Below are positions 10,130 through 21,600 of a stretch of DNA of 64,000 bases, in pieces. The position numbers and the translations under genes were made by a program. The notes beneath the pieces were generated by a model. That model saw only the letters and a list, made by a program, of their open reading frames with translations, had not been told where the DNA came from and did no database searches. Source of the stretch: Manis javanica (taxonomy: Eukaryota; Chordata; Mammalia; Pholidota; Manidae); NCBI RefSeq assembly GCF_040802235.1, contig NC_133158.1, positions 164,211,401-164,275,400 of the forward strand, given 5' to 3'. Position 1 is the first letter of the stretch. The number at the start of each line of letters is the position of its first letter.

Positions 10130-10255
10130 GATGGACGCCTTCTGCCGCCACGGCCCTTACCTCTCTGACTTCGGTTTCTACCGTTCTTTCTCCTTACTCA
10201 TTCCACACCAGCCACATTGGCCTTTGGCTATTTCTCCAACACCCCAGATTTTTAA
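10130..10255 (+). repeat. L2 LINE fragment
   Basis: CTTACCTCTCTGACTTCGG, then CCACACCAGCCACATTGGCC, matches the C-terminal region of L2. It may belong to the same L2 insertion as 11215-11640. Confidence 0.6.
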
Positions 10256-10316
10256 AATTAAAAACAGTACTTACTGTTTCCTGTTAACATAGGTCCTCTC
10301 ACGAGATAATGTGCAG

Positions 10317-10496
10317 GGACAGAGAAGACAAGTAGTGATTCTATAGCATCTTACTATGCTCATGGACAGTGACTGCAATGGGGTATGTGGGGGGACTTGA
10401 TAATGGGGGGAATCTAGTAACCACAATGTTGCTCATGTAATTGTATATTAATGATACCAAAATACAAATAATTAAAAGAAAAAAAGAATGTGCAGT
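10317..10496 (+). mobile_element. short retroposon (family R1), copy 1
   Basis: A body of about 140 bases from GGACAGAGAAGACAAGTAG to TTAATGATACC is followed by an A-rich tail and flanked by a 9-base repeat AATGTGCAG (10308-10316 and 10497-10505). A close copy is at 49883-50068. It could be a lineage-specific SINE or a short L1 3'-end derivative. No tRNA-like A and B boxes are obvious. Confidence 0.8.
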
Positions 10497-10505
10497 GAGC
10501 CTTCC

Positions 10506-11214
10506 TGGATTTTCTCACTTAAGCCAGTGGGCTGGGACTATCCATTCAACTTCCCTTACTGTGTTGGAAGGAAAGCCTTCCACCTACTCCTCGGAAATAA
10601 GGCTACTCTAGTTTCACTTTTGATTACTTGCACATATGTAAAAAAATCAAACCCCACCGCTAACAGATTATCTGTCCTTTGGCACATAAACTCTGTCCAC
10701 TTGGACATAGACTGACTGACCCAAGCCTCAAGTCCACATCCCCATGTGCAGACCAGGAGTACAGGTGCCCTGGAAATCAGGTGAGTGTTCCTGGCCAGGG
10801 AATCAAAGGTGGCATCAGCTCCTGGTCAGCTGGTTGAAAAATGCACATAGCCTCCGGGGAGAGGCTAACATTTCCTCTTTGCACAGAGTATTTTGGGTGT
10901 AGCAGGGCAGCCCTCCGGCCTCAGGTGGTCTGAGGCCTAGAAGCTTCTTACTCCATCCCCAAATCCATCTGAGATTCCTTTAATTGATGATTGAATTTCA
11001 GTTTCAAAATGGCATGCCAACTTATAGAAGGGAGAGGACATCTTTAGGACAGGTCTCACCACATCCATGCATAGAGCTCTGACTCCACCCCCTTCCCGTC
11101 CCCCTTCAGGGACCCTGGCCCTGCCCAGTGCTGCTCAGGGACAGCTTCCAGCACCCAGAAGCCCTGAGCAGCCACTAGCCTCATAAGTTGGGGGTGGCCC
11201 AATTAAGGAACTTC
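10506..11214. other. no gene recognised
   Basis: No coding signature was found. GC content rises near 11080-11180 but there is no CpG-island pattern. Confidence 0.35.
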
Positions 11215-11381
11215 GTAGCAACTTCACGACCAAGGTCCTACTTCAGGGTCTTTGCACCTGTTTTCTGTTCGCCTGGGAAGCTCCCCCAGTCCCTTATTCT
11301 CAAGGCTTGCTCCTTTCCTGCAAATGTAAATTTCCAGGTGTTCCTTCTGTGATCATCTCACCTATGTTTTTATGCCCTCCC

Positions 11382-11423
<42 letters not shown>

Positions 11424-11640
11424 AATTCCTTAATCCCTGGTTCAGTTTTCTTAGAACTTTCACCATCTAACATATTATATACCTTTCTTTTTTATTTGGT
11501 TTATTATTCCCTTTTCCCCCACTAGAAAGTAGGTTTTAGCAGAGAGGGTCTTGTCTGTTTTGTTCACTGCTTTACCCCTAGGATCCAGGACAACATCTGG
11601 AGTGTGCATAATGGGTCCTCAGTAAATATTTGTTGAATAC
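11215..11640 (+). repeat. L2 3' end with embedded CA microsatellite
   Basis: CAGGGTCTTTGCACCTGTTT and the end AGTAAATATTTGTTGAATAC are hallmark L2 3'-end text. The element is split by the CA run at 11383-11420. Confidence 0.75.
11383..11420. repeat. (AC)n microsatellite
   Basis: Nineteen AC units without interruption, so the site is probably length-polymorphic. Confidence 0.97.
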
Positions 11641-11772
11641 GTGAATGGGATTCCTCCGGCTGCAGAGGGGTAGGGGTCCCAGAAAGTTTGCTTAACCTCC
11701 ATAGCAAAGGTGTGGTAGCACAGGCTCACGTTCACCCCGGGCTGTGTGGATGCTTAGAAGAAGTCCTAAAGC

Positions 11773-11890
11773 AGTGCTTGTCAACCCCACTGAGGATCAG
11801 GATCCCCAGAGGAACTTGATGCAGACTCAGCTGCCCTGGCCCCAGGGGTTGGGACTTCAGGGGTAACACGATACCCTGGGAATTCTGGTG
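11773..11890 (+). mobile_element. MER5A-like hAT fragment
   Basis: CAGTGCTTGTCAACCCCACT at the start, a stretch like GAACTTGATGCAGACTCAG, and CCAGGGGTTGGGACTTCAG match the small non-autonomous MER5A pattern in heavily decayed form. Confidence 0.55.
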
Positions 11891-12216
11891 AAACTTGCGT
11901 CAAGGGTAGAGACTGGCTTCCTGACAAGTCCTGCTCATGTCTGTTAAAGAGTGTTTGGCTGCAAACGCTAGTAAGAGACTGGCTAATGTGAGCAGAAGGG
12001 AATCTGAGACGTGGGCATGTAGGTGGAAGACTAGGGAAGCCGGGAGAATCTCACCAGGGCACTGGTGGGAAGAGCAACCCCTGCAGCGGCCCACCCCACT
12101 CCCACCCGGGAGCTCTCTGTCCCCGCCTTGCTTCCTCAGGCTCTGGGGAGCACTGGATTGGCCAAGCCCAGGTGACAGGTCTGTCCTGGTCAGGCCTGGA
12201 ACAGGAAGAGGAAAAG

Positions 12217-12544
12217 AAATACAATGCAAGCACATGTGCGATTTTAAATTTTCTAGTGCCACATTAAAAAAGGTAAAAAGACACATGTGGAAGTTTTTTT
12301 GACATCATATTTTGTTTAACCTGATATACTCCCCCCTCAAAATCCAGAGTATATTTTACATTTACAAAACAAATTTGGAACCTAATTTTTTAATGAAAAT
12401 ACTTAAACTGCAAAAAGCTAACTGTATGTAAATTGCATAAAATTTATACCTGAAAAATTAGATTCATATACTCAGTTGTTCCAAACATAATTACAAGTTT
12501 TCAAAAACTGAACTGAGCATCAGTTTTTAAACGTAAATAAGTTA
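12217..12544 (+). mobile_element. MER1-like hAT element, left part (split by L1)
   Basis: Text including TTTTAAATTTTCTAGTGCC, CACATTAAAAAAGGTAAAAAG and GAGTATATTTTACATTTAC matches the MER1 hAT-Charlie family. It stops at the L1 target site and resumes at 25880 with TTTCAAGTGCTCAG and GTGGCCAGTGGCTACTG. Confidence 0.8.
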
Positions 12545-14321
12545 GAGGGGAGGTCCGACATGGCAGCATAGGAATATTCTGAAGTCGCCTCCTCTCATAG
12601 ACTCACCAATTTTACAGCTGCAAATGGATTATTTCCTTCTGAAAAAGAGCTGAAAACTAGATGGAACTGCTCTCCACAGCAAAGGATAAGAGGACCACAC
12701 TGAGAAGGGTAGAGAGGCAGATATACAATCTTGCAAAAACCCCACCTCTGGGGCAGTGAGACATAATAGGGAGGGTTCTCACCAGAGAGTGCTTCTCCTG
12801 GAGGAGTGAGGGGTTAGTGCCCCGCATCAGGCACCCCAACCCCTGGGATCTGGGAAAGATAAGCCTCCACATTATCTGGCTTGCAAACCCAATGGGGCTG
12901 ATGTCCAGGAATTCCAAAGTGCTACAGGAAACTGAGATTTTCCTGTTGGAGGGCTCATATACAGTCTTTCTTGCCCTGAGACCCAGTGAACAAAACAGCA
13001 GTTTGAAAAGCACCTAGACTATATGAGAGGGGGATTAATTTGCTGATCGGGGGGCATTGGCTGGAAGGGTGGGGGACAATTGAGCTCCTCCTTGGAGATG
13101 CAAGTGCTGCAAATGCCACTGTTGCATGCTCCACATAGCCTGCTAGCACAGACAGGCACAAGCTCGGACACAGCACCTTTCCACTGTCTTGCTGGGACAG
13201 GTAGGGGTAACCTGTCATGGCACTTGCTAAGGCCAGATAGCGTGGGTATTAAGCACTCCCTGGATGAGGCGGGCAAGTGAAAACTCCTGGAGTTTTCTTA
13301 CTCCCTAGCTGAAGTCTGTGAGTACAGATGATTGCAACACTCTCCCACCCTGCACCCTGGCTGGGGCTGACAAGCATGAGTAATCATGGCATTCTCCTGC
13401 TCCCAGCCTGGAGCTGGTCCTCAGGACAGCACTCACACACAGGCACTTTCACATAGCATGCTGAAGCCCATAGGCACAGGAAGGCAATACATTTTCCTGT
13501 GGTCTTCTGAAGCCAGTAAGCATGCCCCACCTGCCACATGCCACTAAAGCCAGTGGGCACATGCAGCCCATACATGGGATACCCCTTGATCACCTGACCT
13601 TGGTAGACAAGAGGGCTGGCATTCCAGAGCTCCACAAGACTGTAGTAATCAGAAAGACAGTTCTTGTCAGGCTATCAGGTCCAGGGCACTGCAGAGACAG
13701 CAGACTGAAACATACCCCCTCTCTTCCTGTGAAAAAGGCCTATTTCTGGAGCTGGGAGCTTCCACCGGAGGTACAGGCTTCAGGCCTCCGACACCTCTAC
13801 AGGATAAGGAGGTGCTCTTAGGAATCCCTTGCTCATCCCCTTGGCCTTGCTACAGCTCAAGGAGACTTCTCAGAAAGTAGCTTATATACTCTTCTGGAGC
13901 CCCGATTTTTGCAACTGTCACTCAAGGGACACCTCCAGATCTCTTGATCTAGAGGCCAGCAGGGACTACATATAGTTACACATGTGAAAAGCTGATGCCT
14001 GAGGATCTGGCTTCCAACCAGCCTGGAACTAGGTGCTAAATGAGATTGTTCCCCTTGGACCACTGACAGGTCTTGGCATACCCTTAACTTGGCACACTCT
14101 CAACAGAGGCATATCAAGAATAAATCAGGCAGCTTAGACATCCTCAAAAGTTCAAGACAACCAAGAGCTAGGATAAGGCTGAATAATAAGATTCATCACC
14201 TGCACAAGGCCACTCCTCCAAGACTGAGAGACGCAGTTGTTTTGACTAATACACAGAAACACACATAGTCAAGCAAAACGAGGAGACAGAGAAATGTGTT
14301 CCAAAAAAGACAAAATCTCAG

Positions 14322-14676
14322 TGTGGGTAAAACTGTAATATTTCCAGAATATCTCACCTGGCTTTAGTACATCTGCATATCAATAGGCATTCAGAGGTGG
14401 AAAGAAGTATGGCTTTAGTGCATTTGCATCATTCTTCAGGGGTGGAGAGACGTTCATCTCCATATCAATGGGTAATTACCTGGGCAAGCAGGGCTTATCT
14501 GTACCTGAGAGGTGAGGGGGACGGCCGGTTTTGCTTCTGCTGGAGCAGGAAAGAGAGAAGCAGTCCCAGACTGCAGTTTGTAAGCAATAAACAGATTTCA
14601 AACTTTATTTCTCCCTTTGACTGATTTCAGTTTTTAGAGGTATTTTGCCCCAGGATTTCCTTTCCCCGGACTTAGA
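14322..14676 (+). repeat. 5' LTR of ERV A
   Basis: Starts TGTGGGTAAAACTGTAA and ends GACTTAGA (decayed from a CA end). AATAAA lies in AAGCAATAAACAG near 14581-14593. Confidence 0.85.
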
Positions 14677-16069
14677 TCTGGCGTTAGGATCAGGATATTG
14701 CGAGAGGAATCAACAGGATTCCTCTCAACCCAAAATCTGTCATAATGGGTGTGATCTTTGCTAGGGCTGCCCCTTGAAATGATGGCGAGAAGTGGCGCTC
14801 GTGCCAAGGGACACGTGTCTACACTCGTGTGATCATGGAGGCACCACCACCGCTGCTGGCCTCACCAACCCCGGCCCGTGGCCCAAGCCTAAGGCTACTG
14901 CTGCTACCGCTACCGCTGCTGCTGCCAGCCGGAGCTAGGTTACAACTATGGAAAGGAGCAGAGGTCTGGTACATCTTGATAGAGAAGCAACTGGCTGCTG
15001 TGCACCATGCCTTGCTGGCTACAGAGACCATTGCTCCAATCAAGGTAATAACCACCTATCCCATTGCGGGGTGGGTGAGAGACTGGACCCAAAGGCCATG
15101 GAGTGGTGTGGCACAGACACCTACCGTATATCATGTGACTGGCCATTTGCCTTTTGGCATCCCCAGGCAATGATGAAGCAGACGTATTGGTCCAGGTGCG
15201 CTGGCTAGAAGGAAAGCCTGCCTCTGATGTGGCCCAATGGCTACAACAGCGTTTGTTGCACGTGGCGCAAAAGACAATGTGGGCTATAGCCCGTCAGTGG
15301 GGCTTGCCATTGATCTTTGAAGAAGTCAGCTGAGCCTGGAAGGAGTGCCCTGCAGGTTGTGCAGATCAGCAAACCACCAAGATGGGCCTAGACTGTCTCT
15401 CTGCAGCCTATGGCTGATCACCAGTGATTGAGAGCTATCAAGACACCTACTTTATTGGACATGTGTTGCAAGGATGGGTGCAGCAATTAGGAATAAAATG
15501 GGTGTGGCCCTGGACATGTCTACACATGGACCAGCAATGGCTGGCCCTTCTGGCACCTTGGGGAAAAGGCCTGGAAGCTGGCCTCCTGTGTATTCCTGGA
15601 GTAACAGCAAAGTGAACCCCCAAAATCACAGTTATTTGCTTCTACAGTCCTTGTGTCCTGGATGTGCCCTGGCTGCAGCTGCCAGGTGATGGTTGGAATG
15701 GACAAGCTTTGGACTTAATCTACATGGGACTTTGAACCTAGCTGAATCTTCTGGCTTGAGAATTATCATGATTGTGTTCCTGTTGTCAAGAAAAAAATGC
15801 TTCAAGAGAGGCCTGACTTTGTCTAATGTTTGGTAAGAGTTTTGTGAGTAATCTAGCATGGTTATTAGGAATGAGTAAACAAGTGTAGAAACACATTTTG
15901 TGCATAGTTAGAGATTGTGCTGTAAAGTACATTTGCTTAATCTGCATAGGCTGAATCCTTTAGCTTGAGGATCATCATGATTTTATTGCTGTTGCTATTG
16001 TATGTCATGAATTTGGTCAGAAGATGGGGAACAAGTAAATTGTAAGGCGAGATTCCTGGAGGGGTAGCC
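14677..16069 (+). pseudogene. ERV A internal region: pol 3' (RNase H/integrase) remnant
   Basis: At about 14940-15120 the translation is close to the RNase H-side text in ERV B (KQLAAVHHALLATE against KQLAAVYHALATE), showing the two share a family. Downstream is a possible integrase zinc finger: H-x3-H (HVTGH, about 15134-15148) and, in another frame, C-x2-C (about 15350-15361). Stops and frame changes separate these pieces. The codons just before 14940 include a CTG/CCG-rich stretch unlike ERV B at the equivalent place. No envelope gene was seen. Confidence 0.6.
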
Positions 16070-16424
16070 TGTGAGTAAAATTGTAACATTTCCAGAATAT
16101 CTTGCCTGTCTTTAGTACATCTGCATATCCATAGGCATTCAGAGGTGGAAAGAAGTATGGCTTTAGTGCATTTGCACCATTCTTCAGGAGTGGAGAGACG
16201 TTCATCTCCATATCAATGGGTAATTACCTGAGCAAGGAGGGCTTATCTGTACCTGAGAGGTGAGGGGGACGGCCTGTTTTGCTTCTGCTGGAGCAGGAAA
16301 GAGAGAAGCAGTCCCAGACTGCAGTTTGTAAGCAATAAATGGATTTTAAACTTTGTTTCTCCCTTTCACTGATTTCGGTTTTCAGAGGTATTTTGCCTCA
16401 GGATTTTCTTTCCCCAGACTTATA
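16070..16424 (+). repeat. 3' LTR of ERV A
   Basis: Starts TGTGAGTAAAATTGTAAC and ends GACTTATA. Same length as the 5' LTR and collinear with it throughout. Confidence 0.85.
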
Positions 16425-16439
16425 GTCAGAAAAAGACAC

Positions 16440-17245
16440 CAGTGAAATGGATATAATCTACATGATAAAGAATTAAAAGTAATGGTCATAAAGGTGCTCA
16501 CTAAACTCAGGAAAAGAATGGGTGAACACAATGGAAACTTCAACAAGGAGCAAGAAAACATAAAGTATAAAACAAGTCATACAGTGAAGAAAACAATAGC
16601 TCCCCTGAAAAATTCACTAGGGAGGATCAACAGTAGACTGGATGAAGTAGACATACAGGTCAGTGAGCTGGAAGAAAAAGCAGTGGAATTCATGAAGGGA
16701 AGCAACAATAATTTTTTTAATTAATAAAATTTAAGAGACCTTTAGAACAACATTAAGCAGAATAACAGTAGCATTATAGGGGGTCCCAAAAGGAGGAGGG
16801 AAAGGGCCAGAAAACTTATTTGAAGAAATAATGGCTGAAAACTTCCCCAGTCTAGGGCAGGAACAGACATCCAGCTCCGGGAATCACAGAGTTCCAAATA
16901 AGATGAACTCAAACACAGCCACACCTACACACATCACAGTCAAAATGTCAATAGGTAAAGATAATGAATCTTAAAAGCAACAAGAGAAAAACAAATTGCT
17001 ATGCACCAGGGAAGCCCCAAAAGGCTATAAGCAGGTTTTTCAGTAGAAACTTTGCAAGCCAAAAGGACGTGGCAAGACATAATCAAAGTGCCAAAAGCAA
17101 AAAAGTCAAATCAAGAATATTCTACCTGGCAAGGTTATTATTCAGATTTGAAAGAGATAAACAGCTTTCAGATAAGGAAAACCTAAAGGAGTTCATCACC
17201 ACTAAACTGGCTTTACAAGAAATAATTAAGGGATTTCTTTAAGCT
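16440..17245 (+). pseudogene. L1 ORF1 relic
   Basis: Pieces of the L1 RNA-binding protein lie between the two retroviral insertions. A coiled-coil part at 16482-16724 includes RLDEVDIQVSELEEKA. A C-terminal part at 16964-17242 includes FSRNFASQKD and KLALQEIIKGFL. Frame changes and stops separate them. Confidence 0.8.
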
Positions 17246-17614
17246 GAAAAGAAAAGGCACTAATTAATAACAAGAAAACATATCAATGTAAAATTTTCTC
17301 TGGAAAAGGTAAATATATGGTAAAGGTAGTGGATTAGTCACTTGTAAAGCTGCTACTAAGGTTAAAGACAAAAGTAGTAAAATTAAAACTACAGTAAGTT
17401 AAGGGAAAATTAAATAAAAAGATGGAAAGAGAGACACCAAAAATATAAAATACGGTGTGAGGGAATAAAAATGCAGAGTTTTGAAATGTGTTAAAATTTA
17501 AGTTGCTATCAACTTAAAATTAGATTGTTAAATACATAGGATGTTATAGGTGAACCTCTCAGTAATCACAAAGCAAAACTCACAGTAGTACACAAAAGAA
17601 AATGAGAAAGGAAT

Positions 17615-17942
17615 TGTGGGTAAAATTGCAATATTTCTGGAAACTCTCGCCTGGCCTTAGTGCATCTCCATATCAGTAGGTGTTTCCAAGGGGTGGAGAG
17701 AAGTAGTCCATCTCCATATCAATATGTGCTTACAAGGGTAGGGCGGCAAGGGTATATCTGGATCAGAGAGGTTTGGTGGGGTCCCTTTTTGCAGCCGGGT
17801 GGTGAGAGACATGGGTGAGCAGAGGTGGATGACTGCTTGTTGGCAACAAATGGGTTCCTCCCGTTTTATTTCTCCCTTTGACTGATTTTAGTTTCAAACG
17901 TAATTTGCCCTGGGCTGGGATAAATTTTCTTCCAGAGTTACA
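17615..17942 (+). repeat. 5' LTR of ERV B
   Basis: TG...CA ends are intact. The position of the polyadenylation hexamer in the 3' LTR reads CAACAAATGG here, so the signal is lost. Confidence 0.88.
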
Positions 17943-18017
17943 CCTGGAGGTAGTTGGCAGGACCTCTGAACCCAAAATCTGTCTTCATGGGTGTGATGTC
18001 TGGGGGGGGCTGCCCCT

Positions 18018-18867
18018 GTGGATGGTGGGGAGGCCCCAGTGGCTGCAGCAGTGGAGGGTGTGGCTTCACCCAGGAACCACCTATCCGTGGGCCTCCCTTT
18101 TGGGGAACCCTTCATGGGAAATTGGTCTAGGGTAAAGTACCTCCTAGAGGGGTGGGACCTTCCCCAGAATTGGGGAAGGATGGAGATACCGGAAGCTGTG
18201 AAATTAGCCCTCCATGAGACAGAAGACTGCTTAGAGGCCCTGAGTGGCCATGTAGCAGCCAGGATTGTGGGATGTTTGTTTGTTGAGACAGTAGAAGGGG
18301 TTATTGAGGAGAGAGACACACTTCAGCAGGAGAGAGACACATTTTGATGTCACCTGGAAGAGCTGGGTGATGACCTATGGGATGCCCTTAAGAAAGAGAG
18401 ACAGTTATTGAGAAGACAGGTCGTGCTCTTGGAAGACTTTAGCAGCGAGGGAGGAGGCAGCAGGGGAATCCGCGTTGCAGGAGGCTGTTGCGGGGCGGTG
18501 GGGGTAGGAAAGACCAGTGCCTTCAGGGCCAGAGATGGTAGAGATGTTAGGGGAAGATGAGGGGATACAGCTGAGGGCAGAACGGCTCAAGGCACTAGCC
18601 TCACCCACATTAAAGGCCTGCCTGGTTATAATTAAGAAAGTAAAAATGCAACAACAGTGGGCTCCTCAAGGGGAGGAGCTGTCCCCTCCACAGGTTGTGG
18701 AGCACTCCATGTTCCGCCCCTATACCCAGGACGAGCTGGTGGACGTGAGTATCTGGTTTCAGCAGAAGCCGTCGGAACCTGTGCCTACATGGCTTTTGCA
18801 TCTTTGGAATACGGGGTGGAAAGCATTGTCGTGTCAGGTTCTGAAATGGGTAGACTGTCTCTCCTGA
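18018..18867 (+). pseudogene. ERV B gag-like region
   Basis: Two overlapping-frame open stretches (18018-18347 and 18517-18867) lie where gag is expected. The first contains ETVEGVIEERDTLQQERD, a probable coiled coil. The second contains HSMFRPYTQDELVDVSIWFQ. Assignment rests on position between the LTR and protease and on composition. No zinc knuckle was found. Confidence 0.45.
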
Positions 18868-19582
18868 CAACTCACCCATCCCACCAGCAGTGGTTGCAAA
18901 GTGCCTGTCACACTTCAGGGAATTAGGAGCTTCTGGATTGGTGGACAGCCACCATCAGGGCAGTTTGGCTAATCAGAGTGATTTACCATATTTCCCAGTT
19001 AGTGAGCTGGAAAACATGCAGAGCTCCAGGAGGTATTACAGGAGCAGGGCATGAAAAACATCATCTATAACGGGCCCCCATGAGGAGTTGCTCACCATAG
19101 GAAAGAGAAATCTGGTGCTCCATACAGCTCCCCCATCTCTCTTTGGGTCCCTAGTGACTATTCTTGCCCCCCACATAGAGCAACCCTGTGGAAGGAAGTT
19201 GAGGCTGCCACTGAAGGGAGAGGTACAAAGGGCCCCATGAAGGAGTTGAGGACTCAGATGTGGGTTGATTTGATAAAGGCTGGGGTAGTGAAAGAAAAAC
19301 TTGATGGGCAGCCCAATAGGATCTTGTTAGAACTGTGGCACCAATTAAAGCCACAGCAGCTGCTGAGGTTCAGGACATGGAAGCTGGAGATAGAGCCTCA
19401 TGTCTGACCTGTGTCCCTGCAAGACTTCCTGGGGGACAGTACTCAGGCTCTGTCTGAGCCCTCACCTCCACAGGAGGACGATTAGGCATTGCAGTTTGAC
19501 TGAGGGGGGGTCAAGGCCCCACATTGGGGGATGTGGTTGGGACCAGAGGCCACATGTAGAATTAGCAATTCATTGATCCCCT

Positions 19583-19948
19583 GTGAATATACAACATGTC
19601 CTGGCACTGGTGGACACAGGAGCTGAGTGTTCTCTGATTCGTGGCAACCCTGAGCATTTTCCTAGGACCCCTGAAGTGATAGATGGCTATGGGGGTAAGG
19701 CAGTTAGAGTGAAGAAAGCTCAAATCCCATTGGGAATAGGGCATTTACCCCTAGAGGACTATACTGTGAACATTTCCCTCATCCCTGAATATATTTTGGG
19801 TGTAGATATCTTGCAGGGCCTGTGGTTGCAGACCACTGCAGGTGAGTTCAGACTGAGGGTACATGTGGTAAAGGCAGTTCTGAGGGGACATGCTAAGCAC
19901 CCACCTGTAGCTGTGCCTGTACCTTGGTGGGTGACAAATAGTAAGTAG
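19583..19948 (+). pseudogene. ERV B retroviral aspartic protease remnant
   Basis: A 121-codon open stretch has the active-site motif LVDTGAECSLI near its start and YILGVDILQGL near residues 70-80, corresponding to the second conserved strand of retroviral proteases. It is one of the best preserved pieces of the element. The flanking gag and pol frames carry stops. Confidence 0.8.
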
Positions 19949-20082
19949 TATAAATTGCCTGGGGGGACACAAGGAAATTGGAGAGACTCTATAGGAGTTG
20001 GAGGGGGTGGCCATCATAAAGCCCACTAAGTTCTTTTAATTCCCCAATGTGGCCAGTGAAAATGCCAGAAGACTCCTGATGT

Positions 20083-20790
20083 ATGACCATGGATTACAGG
20101 GAATTGAATCAAGTCATATCTCCTTTGCATGCTGCTGTCCCCTCTATAGCAGCCCTTATGGACACCCTCAGTCATGAACTAGGGACGTATCATTATGTTG
20201 TGTACCATGCTAATGCTTTCTTCTCTATTGACATAGTACAGGAAAGTCAGGAGCAGTTTGGGAAGGCTGGCAGTGGATATTCATTGTCCTTCCGCAGGGG
20301 TACCTCCACATTCCCACCATGTGTCACTTACTTGTAGCCCAGGACGTGGCTACATAGAGGAAACCACAAACAGTGCAGCTGTATCACAACACACATGATG
20401 ATATCATGCTCACATCTGATTCTCTTGCAGATTTAGAAGGGGAAGTTCCTAGACTGCTGCAAGATATATGGGAGAAAGGCCTGGTTTGTCTGTAAAGTTC
20501 TTTCAGGTTGTCTGGTTGGGTAGAGCTAAAGTTATTGCAGAAGCAGTCATAGACAAGGTCCAAGCTATCGCTACCCCTATCACTGTGGCAGTATTACAAG
20601 AGTTTGGGTCTTTTGGGCTACTGGAGAGTGTTTATCCTGCACTTGGCACAAATTCTGAAGCCCTTATACCAGTTGATATGAAAGGGCATCACGTGGGACT
20701 GGGATGAAACCTGTGCAGCTGCTTTTACTGCTGCCAAGTGGGCAGTCAAGGCTGTACAGGCCTTTAGTGTAATGGACTCATCAAGGCCCT
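20083..20790 (+). pseudogene. ERV B reverse transcriptase remnant
   Basis: The open stretch at 20083-20337 contains MDYRELNQV and FFSIDIVQESQEQF, which are fingers/palm landmarks of retroviral reverse transcriptase. Downstream the catalytic loop position reads THDDIML (about 20394-20414) with stops on either side, so the enzyme is dead. A shift after 20340 and another near 20500 break the frame. Confidence 0.8.
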
Positions 20791-20879
20791 GTGAGCTAGA
20801 AGTTCATGAAACCGAAGATGGTTACGGATAGGGTCTTTGGCAGCAGCTTGAACGGACACGCCAACCCACTGGATTCTGA

Positions 20880-21600
20880 TCACAACTATGGAAAGGAGCA
20901 GACGTCCAGTACACCTTCATGGAGAAGCAACTGGCTGCTGTGTACCACGCCTTGGCTACAGAGCCCATCACTGGAACAGCTCCAACCAAGGTAATAACCA
21001 CCTATCCCATCACAGGATGGCTGCGAGACTGGACCCAAAGCCCACAGAGTGGAGTGGCACAGATGCCTACATTGGTCAAATGGGGTGCATATTTACAGCA
21101 GCATAGTGCCCTGTCTACTACTAGACCCTTAGGTGGAGAATGCCAATGCTTATTGGGGCCAGTGATGTATACCAGTGGAAAGCAGGAAGAACTTGCTTTT
21201 GAGCAATTGGTAGCCAACAGTCCTTATCAGGAGGGAAAAGCCCATATACCTGAAGATTCTAGGCATACAGATGGCTTCAGTTGTGGGCAGCCCCAGAAGT
21301 GGAGGGCTGTGTCTTTTCATCCTAAGACTGAGATAATATAGATGGAGGACAGAGAGGGAAAGTGCAGTCAATGGGCTGAGTTGCAGGCAGTATGGCTCGT
21401 GATCACCCAGGTGTCTTCCTCTATAGTTATCTGCACTGACAGCTGGGCCATCTATTGGGGCTTGACCCTGTGGCTACTGACATGGTGTGTGCTGGTCTGA
21501 AGTTGGACACCAATAATCTATGGGGCTCGTAAGTTCACTTATGGACAGTGCTGCGGTGTTTGAATGAGAAGCCCCCCAAAGGAGCCTTGAGCCCTGTGGA
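20880..21600 (+). pseudogene. ERV B RNase H-like remnant
   Basis: Open text at 20919-21341 includes EKQLAAVYHALATE and TYPITGWLRDW, the connection/RNase H side of pol. ICTDSWAIYWG (about 21430-21462) resembles the RNase H aspartate strand. The integrase that should follow is not clearly present. Confidence 0.65.

Larger units (their letters stand above)
14322..16424 (+). mobile_element. ERV A: internally deleted provirus inserted in L1
   Basis: Two 355-base LTRs (14322-14676 and 16070-16424) flank 1.4 kb of internal sequence. By eye I count about 23 differences between the LTRs. The flanks show CTCAG (14317-14321) and GTCAG (16425-16429), a 5-base duplication with one change. The interior goes from leader directly to RNase H/integrase-like text, so gag, protease and reverse transcriptase are gone. 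A purine-rich tract (CCTGGAGGGGTAGCC) sits before the 3' LTR. The interior is riddled with stops. Confidence 0.85.

Noticed and set aside
14829-15208. CTG/CCG-rich open frames in ERV A as a host exon
   Set aside because: The following text is shared with ERV B pol and the region lies between the two LTRs, so it is retroviral or captured filler, not a host gene.
17945-17962. A tRNA primer-binding site after the 5' LTR of ERV B
   Set aside because: TGGAGGTAGTTGG begins like a primer site, but the match to any tRNA 3' end I can recall is poor after six bases.
18018-21341. Several 100-140 codon open frames that could be listed as genes
   Set aside because: They lie between the LTRs of ERV B and are pieces of gag, protease and pol in different frames with stops between them, so they are described as remnants of the provirus.
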